Shown here one piece after another: positions 1-8,846 of a stretch of 45,602 nt of DNA. The notes under the pieces are model-generated. The model was not told the DNA's origin. It worked only from the letters and a program-made list of their open reading frames with translations, and searched no databases. This DNA is from a virus. Location: positions 1 through 45,602 of the IMG/VR virus record IMGVR_UViG_3300037845_000012; one strand, 5' to 3'. Every line of letters begins with the position of its first letter. Position 1 is the first letter of the stretch. The position numbers were made by a program, and so were the translations under genes.

Positions 1-133
1 TTTCCCTGATGCGGTGCTCCTCGCGGCGACAGCAATCGACATTCAGGGCAATAACCTGTTTGAGCAGATCGAATTGGGATCGAGTATTGGCTTTTTGTCC
101 TATGCCTCGCGGCTGATTGCCTGGGGCGAGCAA
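1..133. repeat. Left copy of terminal overlap (circular closure)
   Basis: Bases 1-133 match 45470-45602 except at position 7 (T here, C at 45476), and bases 8-133 are identical. The mismatch is a silent third base in a proline codon of the tail gene. The reading frame passes through the repeat without interruption, which fits an assembly overlap from a circular or circularly permuted genome better than a functional repeat. An exact overlap near 126 bases is close to a common assembler k-mer size. A short true terminal repeat cannot be excluded. Confidence 0.93.
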
Positions 134-1783
134 AACAAGGTGCAAAACCTCCAGAATCTTTCCTTCGATGGAGGGTTGGGCATCCAAAGCACTGGCGGTT
201 CCACGTATTACCCGCTTGGATGGACCGTAGATCCGACCAACGGCACGGGCGGAACCGTGCAGGTCTCGCCCATCTTCGGCGACAGCTACTACATCAAGAA
301 TTCCACGGGCTCGACGCAAGCATTCTACGGAATGATTACGCAGGGAGCTTTCCAGGATCAGTTCCAGGTTCCGATCATCACCACAAACACTGCATATTCC
401 GTGCGTGTGACCGCCCGATGCCCTTCGCAGATTGGTTCCGGCAATCTCGTGATGGATTTGTTCTCTCCACTGCTCAATCAGGTGTTTGGATCGTTTACTG
501 TGCCGCTCGCCAGCATGGGAACGACCATGAAAATCTTCAGCGGGACAATGCTGACGACGGTTTTCAAGTCCGTTCCGAATGATTTGCGCTTTCGCGTCTA
601 TGCAACAGCCCTTCCGAACGGCGGAGACGTGGAACTGGACCGCGTAGAGCCTTTTCCCACGACGGAACCTGTTTTCACCACGCAATTCCGCGCCAGCTAC
701 GCCAATAACCCCGAAGCCTTCGATCTCGTGACCGGCGGATTCGGGCCGGATCAGAATCAGCAGCCCATTCGTGGCGGAGCGGTGCTTTTTGACAGCTTGT
801 ACGCGCTCAAAGAGCGTTCGATGTATTCCACCAACGACAATGGCGTCACAGAACCGGATAACTGGTCATGGCGCGAGGTATCGAATCGTGTGGGGACGAT
901 TGGCATCCATTCCTACGACTTTGGTGAAGGCTGGCTGGTAACGGCATGTCGGGCAGGAGTTTTTCTCTTCACTGGCGGCGTTCCGGTCAAGATTTCGCAG
1001 GAAATTCAGCCGGTTTGGGATGCGGTTAATTGGTCCAGTGGCCACACGATCTGGCTGCGCAACGATGAAGTGCAAAAGCGCATCACCATCGGCGTTCCCA
1101 TCACCACGCCGAACATTTTCATGCCGCAGTTACCCGTAAACCTGAATCCCACCACGCCGAATGTGATCATCAACATCAATTACCGGGAACTGGAGACGGC
1201 GGCGGCACTGGAAAGCACGGGACCTATTCGCAGTTCGTTCACAGGGCGTTTGCTCTCTCCGGAACCGGCCAGAAAGTCATCGTTTTGGAATATCGCTTGC
1301 CCGTACTCAGATTTTATTGATAGAGCCAATGATCAGTGGCCTCAGTGGTACTGCACCGGCTACCAAAATTCCAAATTATACCAACTCATTGATGGGGCTA
1401 CGGACGATGACGGTCTTCCAATAAATAGCTATTATGTTACGTTCGGTATGGTTAAACCTGACCAACAAGATGCAAAAGGTCTGGGATTGAGAAGGATGCT
1501 GCTCGCTTACCTTAGTTTTTTGGCTGAGGGTCAGGGAAATTTGAATATCGTAATCTACACGCAGAGTCCGCAGAACGTTCCTTACACATTGCAGTCGATC
1601 CCCCTAACCCCATTCACTCTTGGGGATTTGGAAGCGGTTGTAAATTGCGAAGGCGAACGTTTCTTCATTGGTGTTGGGACGAATGCGGTTGGCTCGCGGT
1701 TCCAACTCTCTAAGGTTGTTGCGGCGTTACAAAAATCAGCTTGGAGCCCAATCCGTGGGACGGCGATACCCGCTTCGTTTTAG
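2..1783 (+). CDS. Tail hub/nozzle-like protein, C-terminal part (continues from 42636-45602)
   Basis: This is the 3' part of the gene that begins at 42636; the GTG at 14 is an internal valine, not a start. Joined across the overlap the product is about 1538 residues. The part seen here has aromatic, glycine-rich beta-repeats such as SIGFLSYASRLIAWGEQNK, LFDSLYALKERSMYST and GWLVTACRAGVFLFTGG. Such WD-like blades recall the propeller of short-tail nozzle proteins (T7 gp12 or P22 gp10 type). That is a resemblance in pattern, not a demonstrated homology. Its position after the fibre and connector genes and before internal-protein candidates fits a tail hub. From about 1280 to the stop the DNA is visibly more AT-rich (80 G+C in the 180 bases 1321-1500). 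The last 74 bases overlap a convergent homing-endonuclease gene. Confidence 0.7.
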   Translation, partial: FPDAVLLAATAIDIQGNNLFEQIELGSSIGFLSYASRLIAWGEQNKVQNLQNLSFDGGLGIQSTGGSTYYPLGWTVDPTNGTGGTVQVSPIFGDSYYIKNSTGSTQAFYGMITQGAFQDQFQVPIITTNTAYSVRVTARCPSQIGSGNLVMDLFSPLLNQVFGSFTVPLASMGTTMKIFSGTMLTTVFKSVPNDLRFRVYATALPNGGDVELDRVEPFPTTEPVFTTQFRASYANNPEAFDLVTGGFGPDQNQQPIRGGAVLFDSLYALKERSMYSTNDNGVTEPDNWSWREVSNRVGTIGIHSYDFGEGWLVTACRAGVFLFTGGVPVKISQEIQPVWDAVNWSSGHTIWLRNDEVQKRITIGVPITTPNIFMPQLPVNLNPTTPNVIININYRELETAAALESTGPIRSSFTGRLLSPEPARKSSFWNIACPYSDFIDRANDQWPQWYCTGYQNSKLYQLIDGATDDDGLPINSYYVTFGMVKPDQQDAKGLGLRRMLLAYLSFLAEGQGNLNIVIYTQSPQNVPYTLQSIPLTPFTLGDLEAVVNCEGERFFIGVGTNAVGSRFQLSKVVAALQKSAWSPIRGTAIPASF

Positions 1784-2264
1784 GGCGACGGTTAGCGGCT
1801 TGTTCTTTCCGTGTCGCCCAGCGAATGTTGCCAGCTTCATAGTGACCACTATTATCTATGCGTTCAATGCAGTGCTTAGGCGTCGGTCTATAGCCTGCGG
1901 CAGCAATGAATTGCTCGAACGAGGTAAATCGAAATTGAATTCCGCGACCGCCGTAGTCTTTCCAGTCTTTATTGTTTTCGTTCTGGCATCGCTGCTGGGC
2001 ATTGTTGAACGAATGATATTCAGGGCTGATGACGTGTTGAACCGTATGGCCGTGGCGGATTGTAGTTTGTTTTGCGAGGACTTCTTTACGGTAGCAATTA
2101 CAGGATTTAACCAAGCCACGAATAAGACTATCCCTTGGGGACGCGTGTTCCTTGCCGCAGTCACAACGACATAACCAAATGAAACTTCTATTAGAAGATT
2201 TGCCGACAATTCTTAGAGCAACGAGTCTTCCGAATCGGATGCCAGTCAAATCCTTTGGATACAT
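1710..2264 (-). CDS. AP2/HNH-type homing endonuclease
   Basis: A 184-residue protein on the minus strand inside a rightward late operon. The N-terminus has a treble-clef-like segment (FGRLVAL, then WLCRCDCG and later KSCNC). The C-terminal half has the signature of the phage AP2/HNH homing family: YGGRGIQF, SFEQF, PTPKH, RIDNSGHY and GNIRWATRKEQAANRR. These enzymes cut DNA at intron-less or intron-containing alleles and spread by recombination. It fills the gap between the tail gene and 2268 completely, overlapping the tail gene by 74 bases and starting 3 bases from the next gene's ATG. A close paralogue lies at 40455-40847. The function is inferred from motifs. Confidence 0.85.
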   Translation of the reverse strand: MYPKDLTGIRFGRLVALRIVGKSSNRSFIWLCRCDCGKEHASPRDSLIRGLVKSCNCYRKEVLAKQTTIRHGHTVQHVISPEYHSFNNAQQRCQNENNKDWKDYGGRGIQFRFTSFEQFIAAAGYRPTPKHCIERIDNSGHYEAGNIRWATRKEQAANRRPKTKRVSPSHGLGSKLIFVTPQQP

Positions 2265-2267
2265 AGA

Positions 2268-2858
2268 ATGTTAGACAGCTCCCAATTTTTGCAGGAAATA
2301 CGGGCAAAAGACCCGCATTTGGGACTCCTGTTATCCAATATTATAGATGGTATCGGGACACTCGGCCAGCAAATCAGCGTTGCTCCTAACGGGAAAGTGT
2401 CTCCGCCTGACCCGATTCAGAATCTTAATGTCGTAGCCAACAACGGTACAGTCCATGCTGTGATCACTCACAACTCGCCACTGCAAAAAAATATCAGGTA
2501 CTTCGTAGAGGCAGACACGAATGCCGCTTTTCCTCAGCCGCATGTCTTCGATTTAGGCTCAAGCCGGACGCTATTTGCTCCGCTTCCCAACAAGGACGGG
2601 AGTGGCAATCAATTGAATTGGCATTTTCGTTCGTATGCCCAGTATCAAGGAAGTGACGCAAGTGAGCATTCCTATTTTGGTACGCAATTCACTCCAACGC
2701 CAGTGGCCGTAGGTGGGACCGCGCAATTCACCCCGCTGGCCAGCACCGGAAGTGGCACCGCCCTAGCCAATGGCACACAAGGCGGTCAGGGCTTAGGGAA
2801 AGTGTTGCAGCGGCCTGCGATCGGCCCGAAACGTAGTGCGGCACCTAGCGCGGCATGA
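2268..2858 (+). CDS. Fibronectin-III-like virion-associated protein, unknown function
   Basis: A 196-residue protein. Residues about 45-130 begin SPPDPIQNLNVVANNG and continue with alternating strands and tyrosine/tryptophan positions (IRYFVEAD, WHFRSYAQY) resembling one fibronectin type III fold. The tail is low-complexity Gly/Ala/Thr/Ser. The ATG lies 3 bases from the divergent endonuclease start and has no clear Shine-Dalgarno, so the natural leader may have been displaced by that insertion. The stop overlaps the next ATG (ATGA). Its place after the tail hub suggests a tail-associated or capsid-surface role, which is inference. Confidence 0.7.
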   Translation: MLDSSQFLQEIRAKDPHLGLLLSNIIDGIGTLGQQISVAPNGKVSPPDPIQNLNVVANNGTVHAVITHNSPLQKNIRYFVEADTNAAFPQPHVFDLGSSRTLFAPLPNKDGSGNQLNWHFRSYAQYQGSDASEHSYFGTQFTPTPVAVGGTAQFTPLASTGSGTALANGTQGGQGLGKVLQRPAIGPKRSAAPSAA

Positions 2859-3238
2859 TCGTAAGAGAATACAAAGAATCCGACTGGCCTCGCATCGTGG
2901 AACTCCACGCTCAGGGAATAACGCCAGAGAATCAGTTGCCCGATCCCGCCAGCCCATTGGTCATCGTGAAGGAATGCGTGATGGACGGGAACCGCATCGT
3001 CAACGCTGGACTCGCACGCCTGGAACTGAATGTGACGCTGATGGTCGATCACCAGTGGGGCTCGCCGCACGCAAGGCTTGAGGCTATCCGTCTGTTACAG
3101 GAGAGCATGAACAGAAAAGCGTCGGCCTATGGGTTGGATTGGGCCTATGCCGAAGCGGGACGAAGGTTCGGAAAGCGGCTGGAATCGCTTGGATGGGTAC
3201 CGGCAAAGGATGGCCTGTATTTTCTGAGGATCAATTAA
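2855..3238 (+). CDS. GNAT-type acetyltransferase-like protein
   Basis: A 127-residue protein that opens with MIVREYKESDWPRIVELH, a typical first strand and helix of GNAT N-acetyltransferases. It ends with a helix and strand pattern (AYAEAGRRFGKRLESLGW) resembling the GNAT C-terminal part, where a residue change improves or replaces the usual late-motif. The classic Q/RxxGxG/A acetyl-CoA loop is not clear, so it could be a degenerate or structural GNAT fold. Small GNAT-like genes are often found between tail genes in short-tailed phages. It is coupled to the upstream gene by ATGA and followed directly by the next ATG. Confidence 0.6.
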   Translation: MIVREYKESDWPRIVELHAQGITPENQLPDPASPLVIVKECVMDGNRIVNAGLARLELNVTLMVDHQWGSPHARLEAIRLLQESMNRKASAYGLDWAYAEAGRRFGKRLESLGWVPAKDGLYFLRIN

Positions 3239-3775
3239 ATGAGCAATAGTAGAGAAGATCGCGCAAAGACAGCAAACGATCAGGCCAACGCAACGGCGTC
3301 GAACTTCAGCGCCGGTGCAACGAATATAGGTTCCACGCTTGTCCCTTTTGAGCAGAAACAATTGACCAATCCGAGTGGAATCAGCCCGACAGATAAAAAC
3401 GCAATGTTGGTAGCGGGAGAGCAAGGCGCGGGAGGCGCGAATGCAGGCATTGCCGGTCAGGCTGGCCTTACGGCTGCTCGCACAAGAAATACGGGTGCGC
3501 TTTCGGGCGTACTGGATCAGGCGGCGCGGGATAAAACGCAGCAGCTCAGCAGCAATGCACTCGGCGTACAGAACGAAAATACCAAGGTGAAACTCGGCCA
3601 GCAGAATCAAGCTGCCAGCGCCCTCAGCGGCCTCTACGGAACAGATGTAAACGCGGACCTAAAGGCGCAAGGCTTGGTTCCCGAAGACATCAATGCAGAA
3701 AATGCAGCGGCACAGAGCGGCGTTCAACAAAATGCGATGAAGTGGGCGCAGATTGCAATGGGCGCGGGCAAATAA
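3239..3775 (+). CDS. Small Ala/Gln/Asn-rich internal-protein candidate
   Basis: A 178-residue protein rich in Ala, Gly, Gln and Asn with no cysteine, predicted mostly helical. The ATG follows the previous stop immediately, with GAGGAT upstream as a possible ribosome site. In short-tailed phages, low-complexity Ala/Gln-rich proteins encoded after the tail hub are often internal or ejection proteins (P22 gp7/gp20/gp16 or T7 gp14-gp16 type). The first of three consecutive candidates. No motif proves the role, so the call rests on position and composition. Confidence 0.6.
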   Translation: MSNSREDRAKTANDQANATASNFSAGATNIGSTLVPFEQKQLTNPSGISPTDKNAMLVAGEQGAGGANAGIAGQAGLTAARTRNTGALSGVLDQAARDKTQQLSSNALGVQNENTKVKLGQQNQAASALSGLYGTDVNADLKAQGLVPEDINAENAAAQSGVQQNAMKWAQIAMGAGK

Positions 3776-5365
3776 ATGGCTGATCTCGTCCCAATTTCCA
3801 CGGACGTTGACCAAGATAGGCTGAAGCGCATGATGGCGCTTTCTGGCGGGGCGCTCACTGCTCCTACGCCTACGCCAGCGTCCAATAATCCTGAACAGCG
3901 AGCAGTCCTGCAATCCATCGCTTCGCAGAATCCGCTCGTCAAAGGCGATACCAATCCTGAATCGGCCGGACGCATGGCCAGGATAGGGATGCTGAGCAAT
4001 GTCGCTGGAGGATCGCAACCCACTGCGCCTTCTCGGAAGAACGAAGACATAGCGGCACCGACAGTAAATCGCCTAACGCCCATCGGCGGAGAATCGCTGC
4101 CTGCAAGCAATGCGACTAGCCTACAACCCATCGGCCAAGCGGCACCGACGAAGCCTCTCAGCGCCGATCAGACGCGCCTCCAGAAACTTCAATGGGAAGA
4201 TCAGAATCCGTGGGGATCGGAAAACAACCATCCCGGCGCACTCGGGAAACTAGCTCACATCGGCGCGAAGGCCGGAAACATTGCACTTGACGTTCTGAAT
4301 CCACGGGCAGCGGCGTTGATCCCTGGTACGGAATTAAACCGCGCGACGCAGGAAGAGAAGTTGAAGGGTGACATTGGCGCACAAGAAACACGCGAGACCG
4401 CGGCGCTTGGTGAAAAGAACCGCGAGCGTCACGAAGAGAACGTAGAAGACACCAATGCCAAGAAACTCGATGAAGCCCAGCAAAAGATCGATGAGACAGA
4501 GAACAAGGACAAAAGCGCCAGAGAGATCGCCTTACGCAAGCAAGGGCTGAAGCTGGACGAAGGGGGCAATGCCGTTCCACTCGCGCCGGAAGACATGAGT
4601 GAGAACGAGCGCGCCGTGCATGACCTGAAAGTGGCGCAAGCGGATTCCGCAACTGCAAAGGCGGCATTGGATCGCATCAAAGCGGACCCGAATTCACCGC
4701 AGAATCAGGCGGCGCTTGAGCGTATTCGTGTGATGGCAAAGAACGCAGCCACAGCGGCTGGGAAGTTGGGCCTCGATAAAGATAAATACGTGGCTGATTA
4801 TTTCGGGCTGGACAAAGAGGGCAATCCGATTCCGGGAACATCGGTAGATGAGAAAACCGGAAAGCCTGTCGGGCCTAAGATCGCCCATGCGGTCGCTGCC
4901 CTTGATGCTCCCGGAGCAGAACGCCTGAAGCGTTCAGACCTCGCCATCAACGTCAAGCAGAACAGCGATGACATGAAGCAAATGATTCGGGATAACCCCG
5001 ACCTATTCGGCAAGGTCGCTGGTCGATTCACAACGACACGGCAAATGATGGGCTCTGACGATCCAGCAATTTCGCAGCTCGGCATAGCCATGCACAATAT
5101 CGCGCTCGCCAGCAACGGAGCACACGGACTTCGTTCCGCTGAGGCTGTGAAGGAAACTGAAGACAAGATTCTCAATCACTTCCGCAACGGACCAGACGCG
5201 ACGATTGCGGGAATCGATGAGATCAACCGTAGCGTGAACACTTTCATTGAAGCGGCCAAGCATGGCAAGCGACCAATGCCTGAAGGCGGAATGGCACCCG
5301 CAGCGGCGGCTGGTAGTGAAGTACCTTCGTTCAGTGATTGGAAGAAAAAACAAGGAAATCCCTGA
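3776..5365 (+). CDS. Coiled-coil internal/ejection protein candidate
   Basis: A 529-residue protein. Residues about 1-160 are disordered-looking and Pro/Ala/Ser-rich. Residues about 175-330 are highly charged heptad-like helix (QEEKLKGDIGAQETRETAAL, ENVEDTNAKKLDEAQQKIDE) and probably form a coiled coil. The C-terminal third is helical (MHNIALASNGAHGLRSAEAV). The start follows the previous stop without a spacer, and the stop overlaps the next ATG (TGATG). By position it is the main internal virion or DNA-ejection candidate. No membrane-active or lytic domain is recognisable. Confidence 0.6.
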   Translation: MADLVPISTDVDQDRLKRMMALSGGALTAPTPTPASNNPEQRAVLQSIASQNPLVKGDTNPESAGRMARIGMLSNVAGGSQPTAPSRKNEDIAAPTVNRLTPIGGESLPASNATSLQPIGQAAPTKPLSADQTRLQKLQWEDQNPWGSENNHPGALGKLAHIGAKAGNIALDVLNPRAAALIPGTELNRATQEEKLKGDIGAQETRETAALGEKNRERHEENVEDTNAKKLDEAQQKIDETENKDKSAREIALRKQGLKLDEGGNAVPLAPEDMSENERAVHDLKVAQADSATAKAALDRIKADPNSPQNQAALERIRVMAKNAATAAGKLGLDKDKYVADYFGLDKEGNPIPGTSVDEKTGKPVGPKIAHAVAALDAPGAERLKRSDLAINVKQNSDDMKQMIRDNPDLFGKVAGRFTTTRQMMGSDDPAISQLGIAMHNIALASNGAHGLRSAEAVKETEDKILNHFRNGPDATIAGIDEINRSVNTFIEAAKHGKRPMPEGGMAPAAAAGSEVPSFSDWKKKQGNP

Positions 5366-6666
5366 TGGGCGCAATCGCTCAAGCACTGACAGATAAAGAC
5401 TTCCTAAACGCTCATCCCGACGATCAGAAGAAATATCTCTCGTCCGTCGATCCCGACTTTGCGAAGGGCTCGCCGCAAGATCAGCAAGCGTACTTGAATC
5501 ACATCTTGGAACCAACACGCAAGGCGACGATTTCCCAGTCCGGCGCGCAGTTTGAAAAAGTTAACAAGATGCAGCCTAATGAGCGACAAGCGAATAGCTT
5601 TCTGCTTGGTGCGGCTTCGGGTGCTTCAGGACTTCCTGAGACTCTTCATCCAATCCATGATGCCGCTACTCAATCTCCCCACTCCATCGGAGATATAGCT
5701 AAGGAAGGGTTGAAGGCTTCGCTCGGTCCTCTTCCTAGCGTGGCATCGTCGCTCTACAACATCGGAAAAGAAGCACTCACGCCAGCAGGGAAGAATGAAG
5801 ATCCAGAGGATGTTTCGGAACGTCGCGCTCATGCGGTTGGTAGCGGCGTGGGAATGCTTGCACCAATTGCGCTTGGCGAAGGTGTTGAACGTGCTCCCGG
5901 TGAGATAGGCGGAGCGACAAGGGGATTGGCGAAACTGGGTACGGATGTAACAGGGAAACCTAAACCCATCGTGAAACTCGCCCTAGGCGGTGAACGGTCA
6001 CGGGCTCTTGCGGAATTAGCCGATCCTGAAAGCGCGGCCTATGAGCGGAAAGCTCAAGATTTTATGCGCCGAGGCCGCGAGCAGGATGCGCTAGATCGCC
6101 GCGCGGCGAGTGGCGCTAAGGCAGCCGCCAAAGCTGAACCGCCAACGCCCGGTCCAACGGAAGGTCCAGCAACGCCTACTTCCGGCGTCGTGAAAATCCC
6201 CATCCCTCGGGAATTAACTCCTGGCGAAAAAGTCGGGTACAACGCCTCTACGCCTCGAAAGCTACTTGTGAATAATGCCCTTCAAGGCCGTCCCGGAGCT
6301 GGTGACATGCTACGGAATATCGGCCTATCGCCTTTGTATGTAGGCGAAGAAATGGGTGGAGGACCGCGGGAGCGCATCAGCTTGGAGAATATCGGGAAGT
6401 CAACGGAGCCGCAGCCTATCCCAGAACGCCGAACTGGCACGGCAAATGACCGCCCGCAAGTCGCTTACAGGCCAAGCGAAAAAGCGGTGACGATGAGCGA
6501 GGAACGCAAACCGCTAGGTAGGGAATTTGACGAAGGCGAGATGACCCACGACATCGAACGCAGCAAATCTATCCTTAGAAACCCTAGGGCCACAGCCGAA
6601 GATCGGCAGGTAGCGCAGAGCCGTCTTGACGAGGCTTTGGAACGGCGGGCGGGTACAAAGCGCTGA
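5365..6666 (+). CDS. Large structural/internal protein candidate
   Basis: A 433-residue protein. The start at 5365 is chosen because it overlaps the previous stop as TGATG and has AAGGAA about 10 bases upstream; an upstream in-frame TTG at 5338 is less likely. The N-terminus reads MGAIAQALTDKDFLNAHPDD, with a repeated DPDF.KGSPQDQ pattern. A central part with Gly/Ala-rich helices (HAVGSGVGMLAPIALGEGVE) could interact with membrane, as ejection proteins do. The C-terminus is charged. It ends the late rightward run; its last 83 bases overlap a convergent small membrane-protein gene. Confidence 0.6.
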   Translation: MGAIAQALTDKDFLNAHPDDQKKYLSSVDPDFAKGSPQDQQAYLNHILEPTRKATISQSGAQFEKVNKMQPNERQANSFLLGAASGASGLPETLHPIHDAATQSPHSIGDIAKEGLKASLGPLPSVASSLYNIGKEALTPAGKNEDPEDVSERRAHAVGSGVGMLAPIALGEGVERAPGEIGGATRGLAKLGTDVTGKPKPIVKLALGGERSRALAELADPESAAYERKAQDFMRRGREQDALDRRAASGAKAAAKAEPPTPGPTEGPATPTSGVVKIPIPRELTPGEKVGYNASTPRKLLVNNALQGRPGAGDMLRNIGLSPLYVGEEMGGGPRERISLENIGKSTEPQPIPERRTGTANDRPQVAYRPSEKAVTMSEERKPLGREFDEGEMTHDIERSKSILRNPRATAEDRQVAQSRLDEALERRAGTKR

Positions 6667-6898
6667 ACTTTCCAGGGACTTCCATTCTGGGCCTATCTTT
6701 CCACGCTACAACGGGCTCCGGCTCTGACTTCGTAACTAATTCAGGCAAGCAACTGCTGTGTTTGAGGCAGGGCTGCGGGCATCGTTGAACTGGAATTGGT
6801 TTTGGTTTCTTTCGCAGTCCCGCAGCAATGGCGAATGGCGCAAGTACGCACGCGGCAACAATGAAAACGCCAATGAGTTGACCAGATAGCCAGAACAT
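6584..6898 (-). CDS. Small proline-rich membrane protein on the minus strand
   Basis: A 104-residue protein with an N-terminal membrane segment (QLIGVFIVAACVLAPFAIAA, about residues 7-26), then a basic KK stop-transfer and a Pro/Cys-rich tail (KPKPIPVQRCPQPC). The start is supported by a perfect AGGAGG eight bases upstream on the minus strand. VAAC could be read as a lipobox, but the hydrophobic stretch continues past it, so an inner-membrane anchor is likelier. It sits beside the exported-protein genes, divergent from the 6970 gene. The function is unknown; an outer-spanin-like role is only a speculation from the proline content. Confidence 0.65.
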   Translation of the reverse strand: MFWLSGQLIGVFIVAACVLAPFAIAAGLRKKPKPIPVQRCPQPCLKHSSCLPELVTKSEPEPVVAWKDRPRMEVPGKFSALYPPAVPKPRQDGSALPADLRLWP

Positions 6899-6969
6899 TC
6901 GACCGACCTCCTGATGTCACCCATTTTAAGCAAGATGAGCGGTTCTGAGAATAGCCGGAGAGTACCACT

Positions 6970-8835
6970 ATGTTCCTAAAAGCCATCAGTACGTTGCTTC
7001 TTATATTCGCCTTCTGTTTGCCAGCGTTCGGGCAGGTTCCGCCCGGAGGATATGGACCTGGCACGGGCGGGGGGAACAGTAGCGGGAGCAGCAACTCGGT
7101 AGCGCTGCATATCATTGACTCCACCAACCCCGCGCAAGTCACCACCACAATCAAGGCTCCGGGGAAGATTTGCCTGGATGGTGTGTGGACGAATACGCAA
7201 TCTACGCTGACTTCCGCTTCGTGCGGATTCAACGCGGCGACGATGAATGGTTGGACGCTAATAGGCGTTTCCACTTGCGCGGCCGGTGGAGCGCAAGAAG
7301 TAAGCGGAGCGGTTACAGCCTCCGGTACGATCACCGTCAATAGCGCGACGCAGGTCACGCTCAGCATAGCGAATACGGGAACTGTGGCCTCGGGTGGGTG
7401 CTTCGTTATCGGCCCGCTGGAAGATACGGGTCTCACCGCGCTCGATACCGCCATTCAGGCTTACCCCACTTGCGCGGCGGGATTACTGCCGGGTGGCGTA
7501 ATCCTTTTCAGCGCAGCTCACTTCATCACCGCGCCTGCAAATTGCCGTCCCCTTGGAACGGATACCAGCGCATGGGGCCAGGGCATGGACATTCACGGAC
7601 AGGGCCAGGGAATCACGATTCTTATTCCGGTCGCTCCGCTTACCGGATGTACCGGCGGATTCAGCTCACATGCCTGTCTAAATGGCGTGCTGTCATCGCA
7701 CTGGCATGATCTTGCCATCTTTGGAATGAACAACTCGCTGAACGCGAACTCCGCTAATGAATACTTTTTCGAGTTGAACAGTTTCAGCCGACTCGATCAC
7801 GTGTTTTTCTCCGGCCTGGGTGCAGCCTGTACTTTTCAGCAATGCATAGGCGTAGAGTTCGCTGGTTCTCAGTCTGCCGGTACGATTATCGCCGACTCTA
7901 CAATTGACGGCTTCGGCAATCCCTTGGTGTCACTCGCCACACAGGGGATTGTTTACATCTTCAACTCTATCGTTCAGGACTACTACCAGCGGGGCATAGA
8001 TATACCGGGCGGCGGCACTGGCCAAGGAATGAATTTGATCATGCGCAACTCACTGGTGGCCAGCGGGATCGGCAGCCACAACAATAACGTCGGACTTTGG
8101 TGCAACAGTACCAGTAGCACTGCACCCGCAAATATCTGGAGCAGCGGCAACACATTTTACGCCAACGGTTCAACCTCTACAGCTTCGGTCTACGTGGTGA
8201 ACAATGCCAACTGCGTTTACGACATGGACGGGGACTGGATGGGCGACGGCACCGCGCCAAACACTGACTTTATCTCATTTGACAACAACGGCGGCACGGC
8301 CGTAGCGACCAACCACACGATTTTCCTAGGCGGAGCGTCCACCGGATTCGATGTATCGAATGCGCTTAGCGGTTCCAAGTTTATCTATGACAACTCCGTG
8401 GTGTTCGGGAGCAACCGCCTGAACAGCGTGGCTGGAACCTCGATGGTCGCGGACGGGCATTCAATCAATGGAGCATGTACCGGGACCGTTGGAGCGGCTG
8501 CCACACTTGGACTTTACGGCACCGGGCCGAACGTCACCGTAACTACGTGTGCGGCTCCCCCTGTGGGCAGCGGCATACCGATGACCGGCCCTCGCACATT
8601 GAACAATCTGGTAGTTACCGTCGGGACGGGTGGGACAAATGCTTCATCGGGCGTCGTGACCGTGCTCAAGAACGGCGGCGCAACGACAATCACTTGCACT
8701 CTCGGCACCGGGACATTCTGTCAAGACGGTCTGCATTCGGTTTCGGTCGTGGCGGGTGATTTGATTTCGATCCAGTTCACAACGCAAGCGGCGGACACGC
8801 TCGCAAACGTGAAGGCATTCGCAGCATGGCAGTAA
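6970..8835 (+). CDS. Secreted right-handed beta-helix protein (spike/depolymerase-like)
   Basis: A 621-residue protein with a clear Sec signal peptide: MFLKAISTLLLIFAF, then a small-residue cleavage site near AFG-QV (about residue 22). After a Gly/Ser linker come long runs of short beta-rungs (HDLAIFGMNNS, LDHVFFSGLG, IADSTIDGFGNP, IYDNSVVFGS) typical of parallel beta-helix pectate-lyase-like folds. The C-terminal 90 residues look like a separate beta-sandwich (LNNLVVTVGTGGTNASSG). The mature part has 16 cysteines, which suits oxidative folding outside the cytoplasm. GGAG lies upstream of the ATG. A virion tail spike would not normally carry a signal peptide, so export to the periplasm or outside is inferred. 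Confidence 0.8.
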   Translation: MFLKAISTLLLIFAFCLPAFGQVPPGGYGPGTGGGNSSGSSNSVALHIIDSTNPAQVTTTIKAPGKICLDGVWTNTQSTLTSASCGFNAATMNGWTLIGVSTCAAGGAQEVSGAVTASGTITVNSATQVTLSIANTGTVASGGCFVIGPLEDTGLTALDTAIQAYPTCAAGLLPGGVILFSAAHFITAPANCRPLGTDTSAWGQGMDIHGQGQGITILIPVAPLTGCTGGFSSHACLNGVLSSHWHDLAIFGMNNSLNANSANEYFFELNSFSRLDHVFFSGLGAACTFQQCIGVEFAGSQSAGTIIADSTIDGFGNPLVSLATQGIVYIFNSIVQDYYQRGIDIPGGGTGQGMNLIMRNSLVASGIGSHNNNVGLWCNSTSSTAPANIWSSGNTFYANGSTSTASVYVVNNANCVYDMDGDWMGDGTAPNTDFISFDNNGGTAVATNHTIFLGGASTGFDVSNALSGSKFIYDNSVVFGSNRLNSVAGTSMVADGHSINGACTGTVGAAATLGLYGTGPNVTVTTCAAPPVGSGIPMTGPRTLNNLVVTVGTGGTNASSGVVTVLKNGGATTITCTLGTGTFCQDGLHSVSVVAGDLISIQFTTQAADTLANVKAFAAWQ

Positions 8836-8846
8836 ACGGAGCATCC

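Noticed and set aside
14-1783. GTG at 14 as a start codon
   Set aside because: The frame is open upstream across the circular junction to 42636; 14 is an internal valine.
1668-2174. Plus-strand frame of 168 codons
   Set aside because: Antisense of the minus-strand homing endonuclease, which has clear family motifs.
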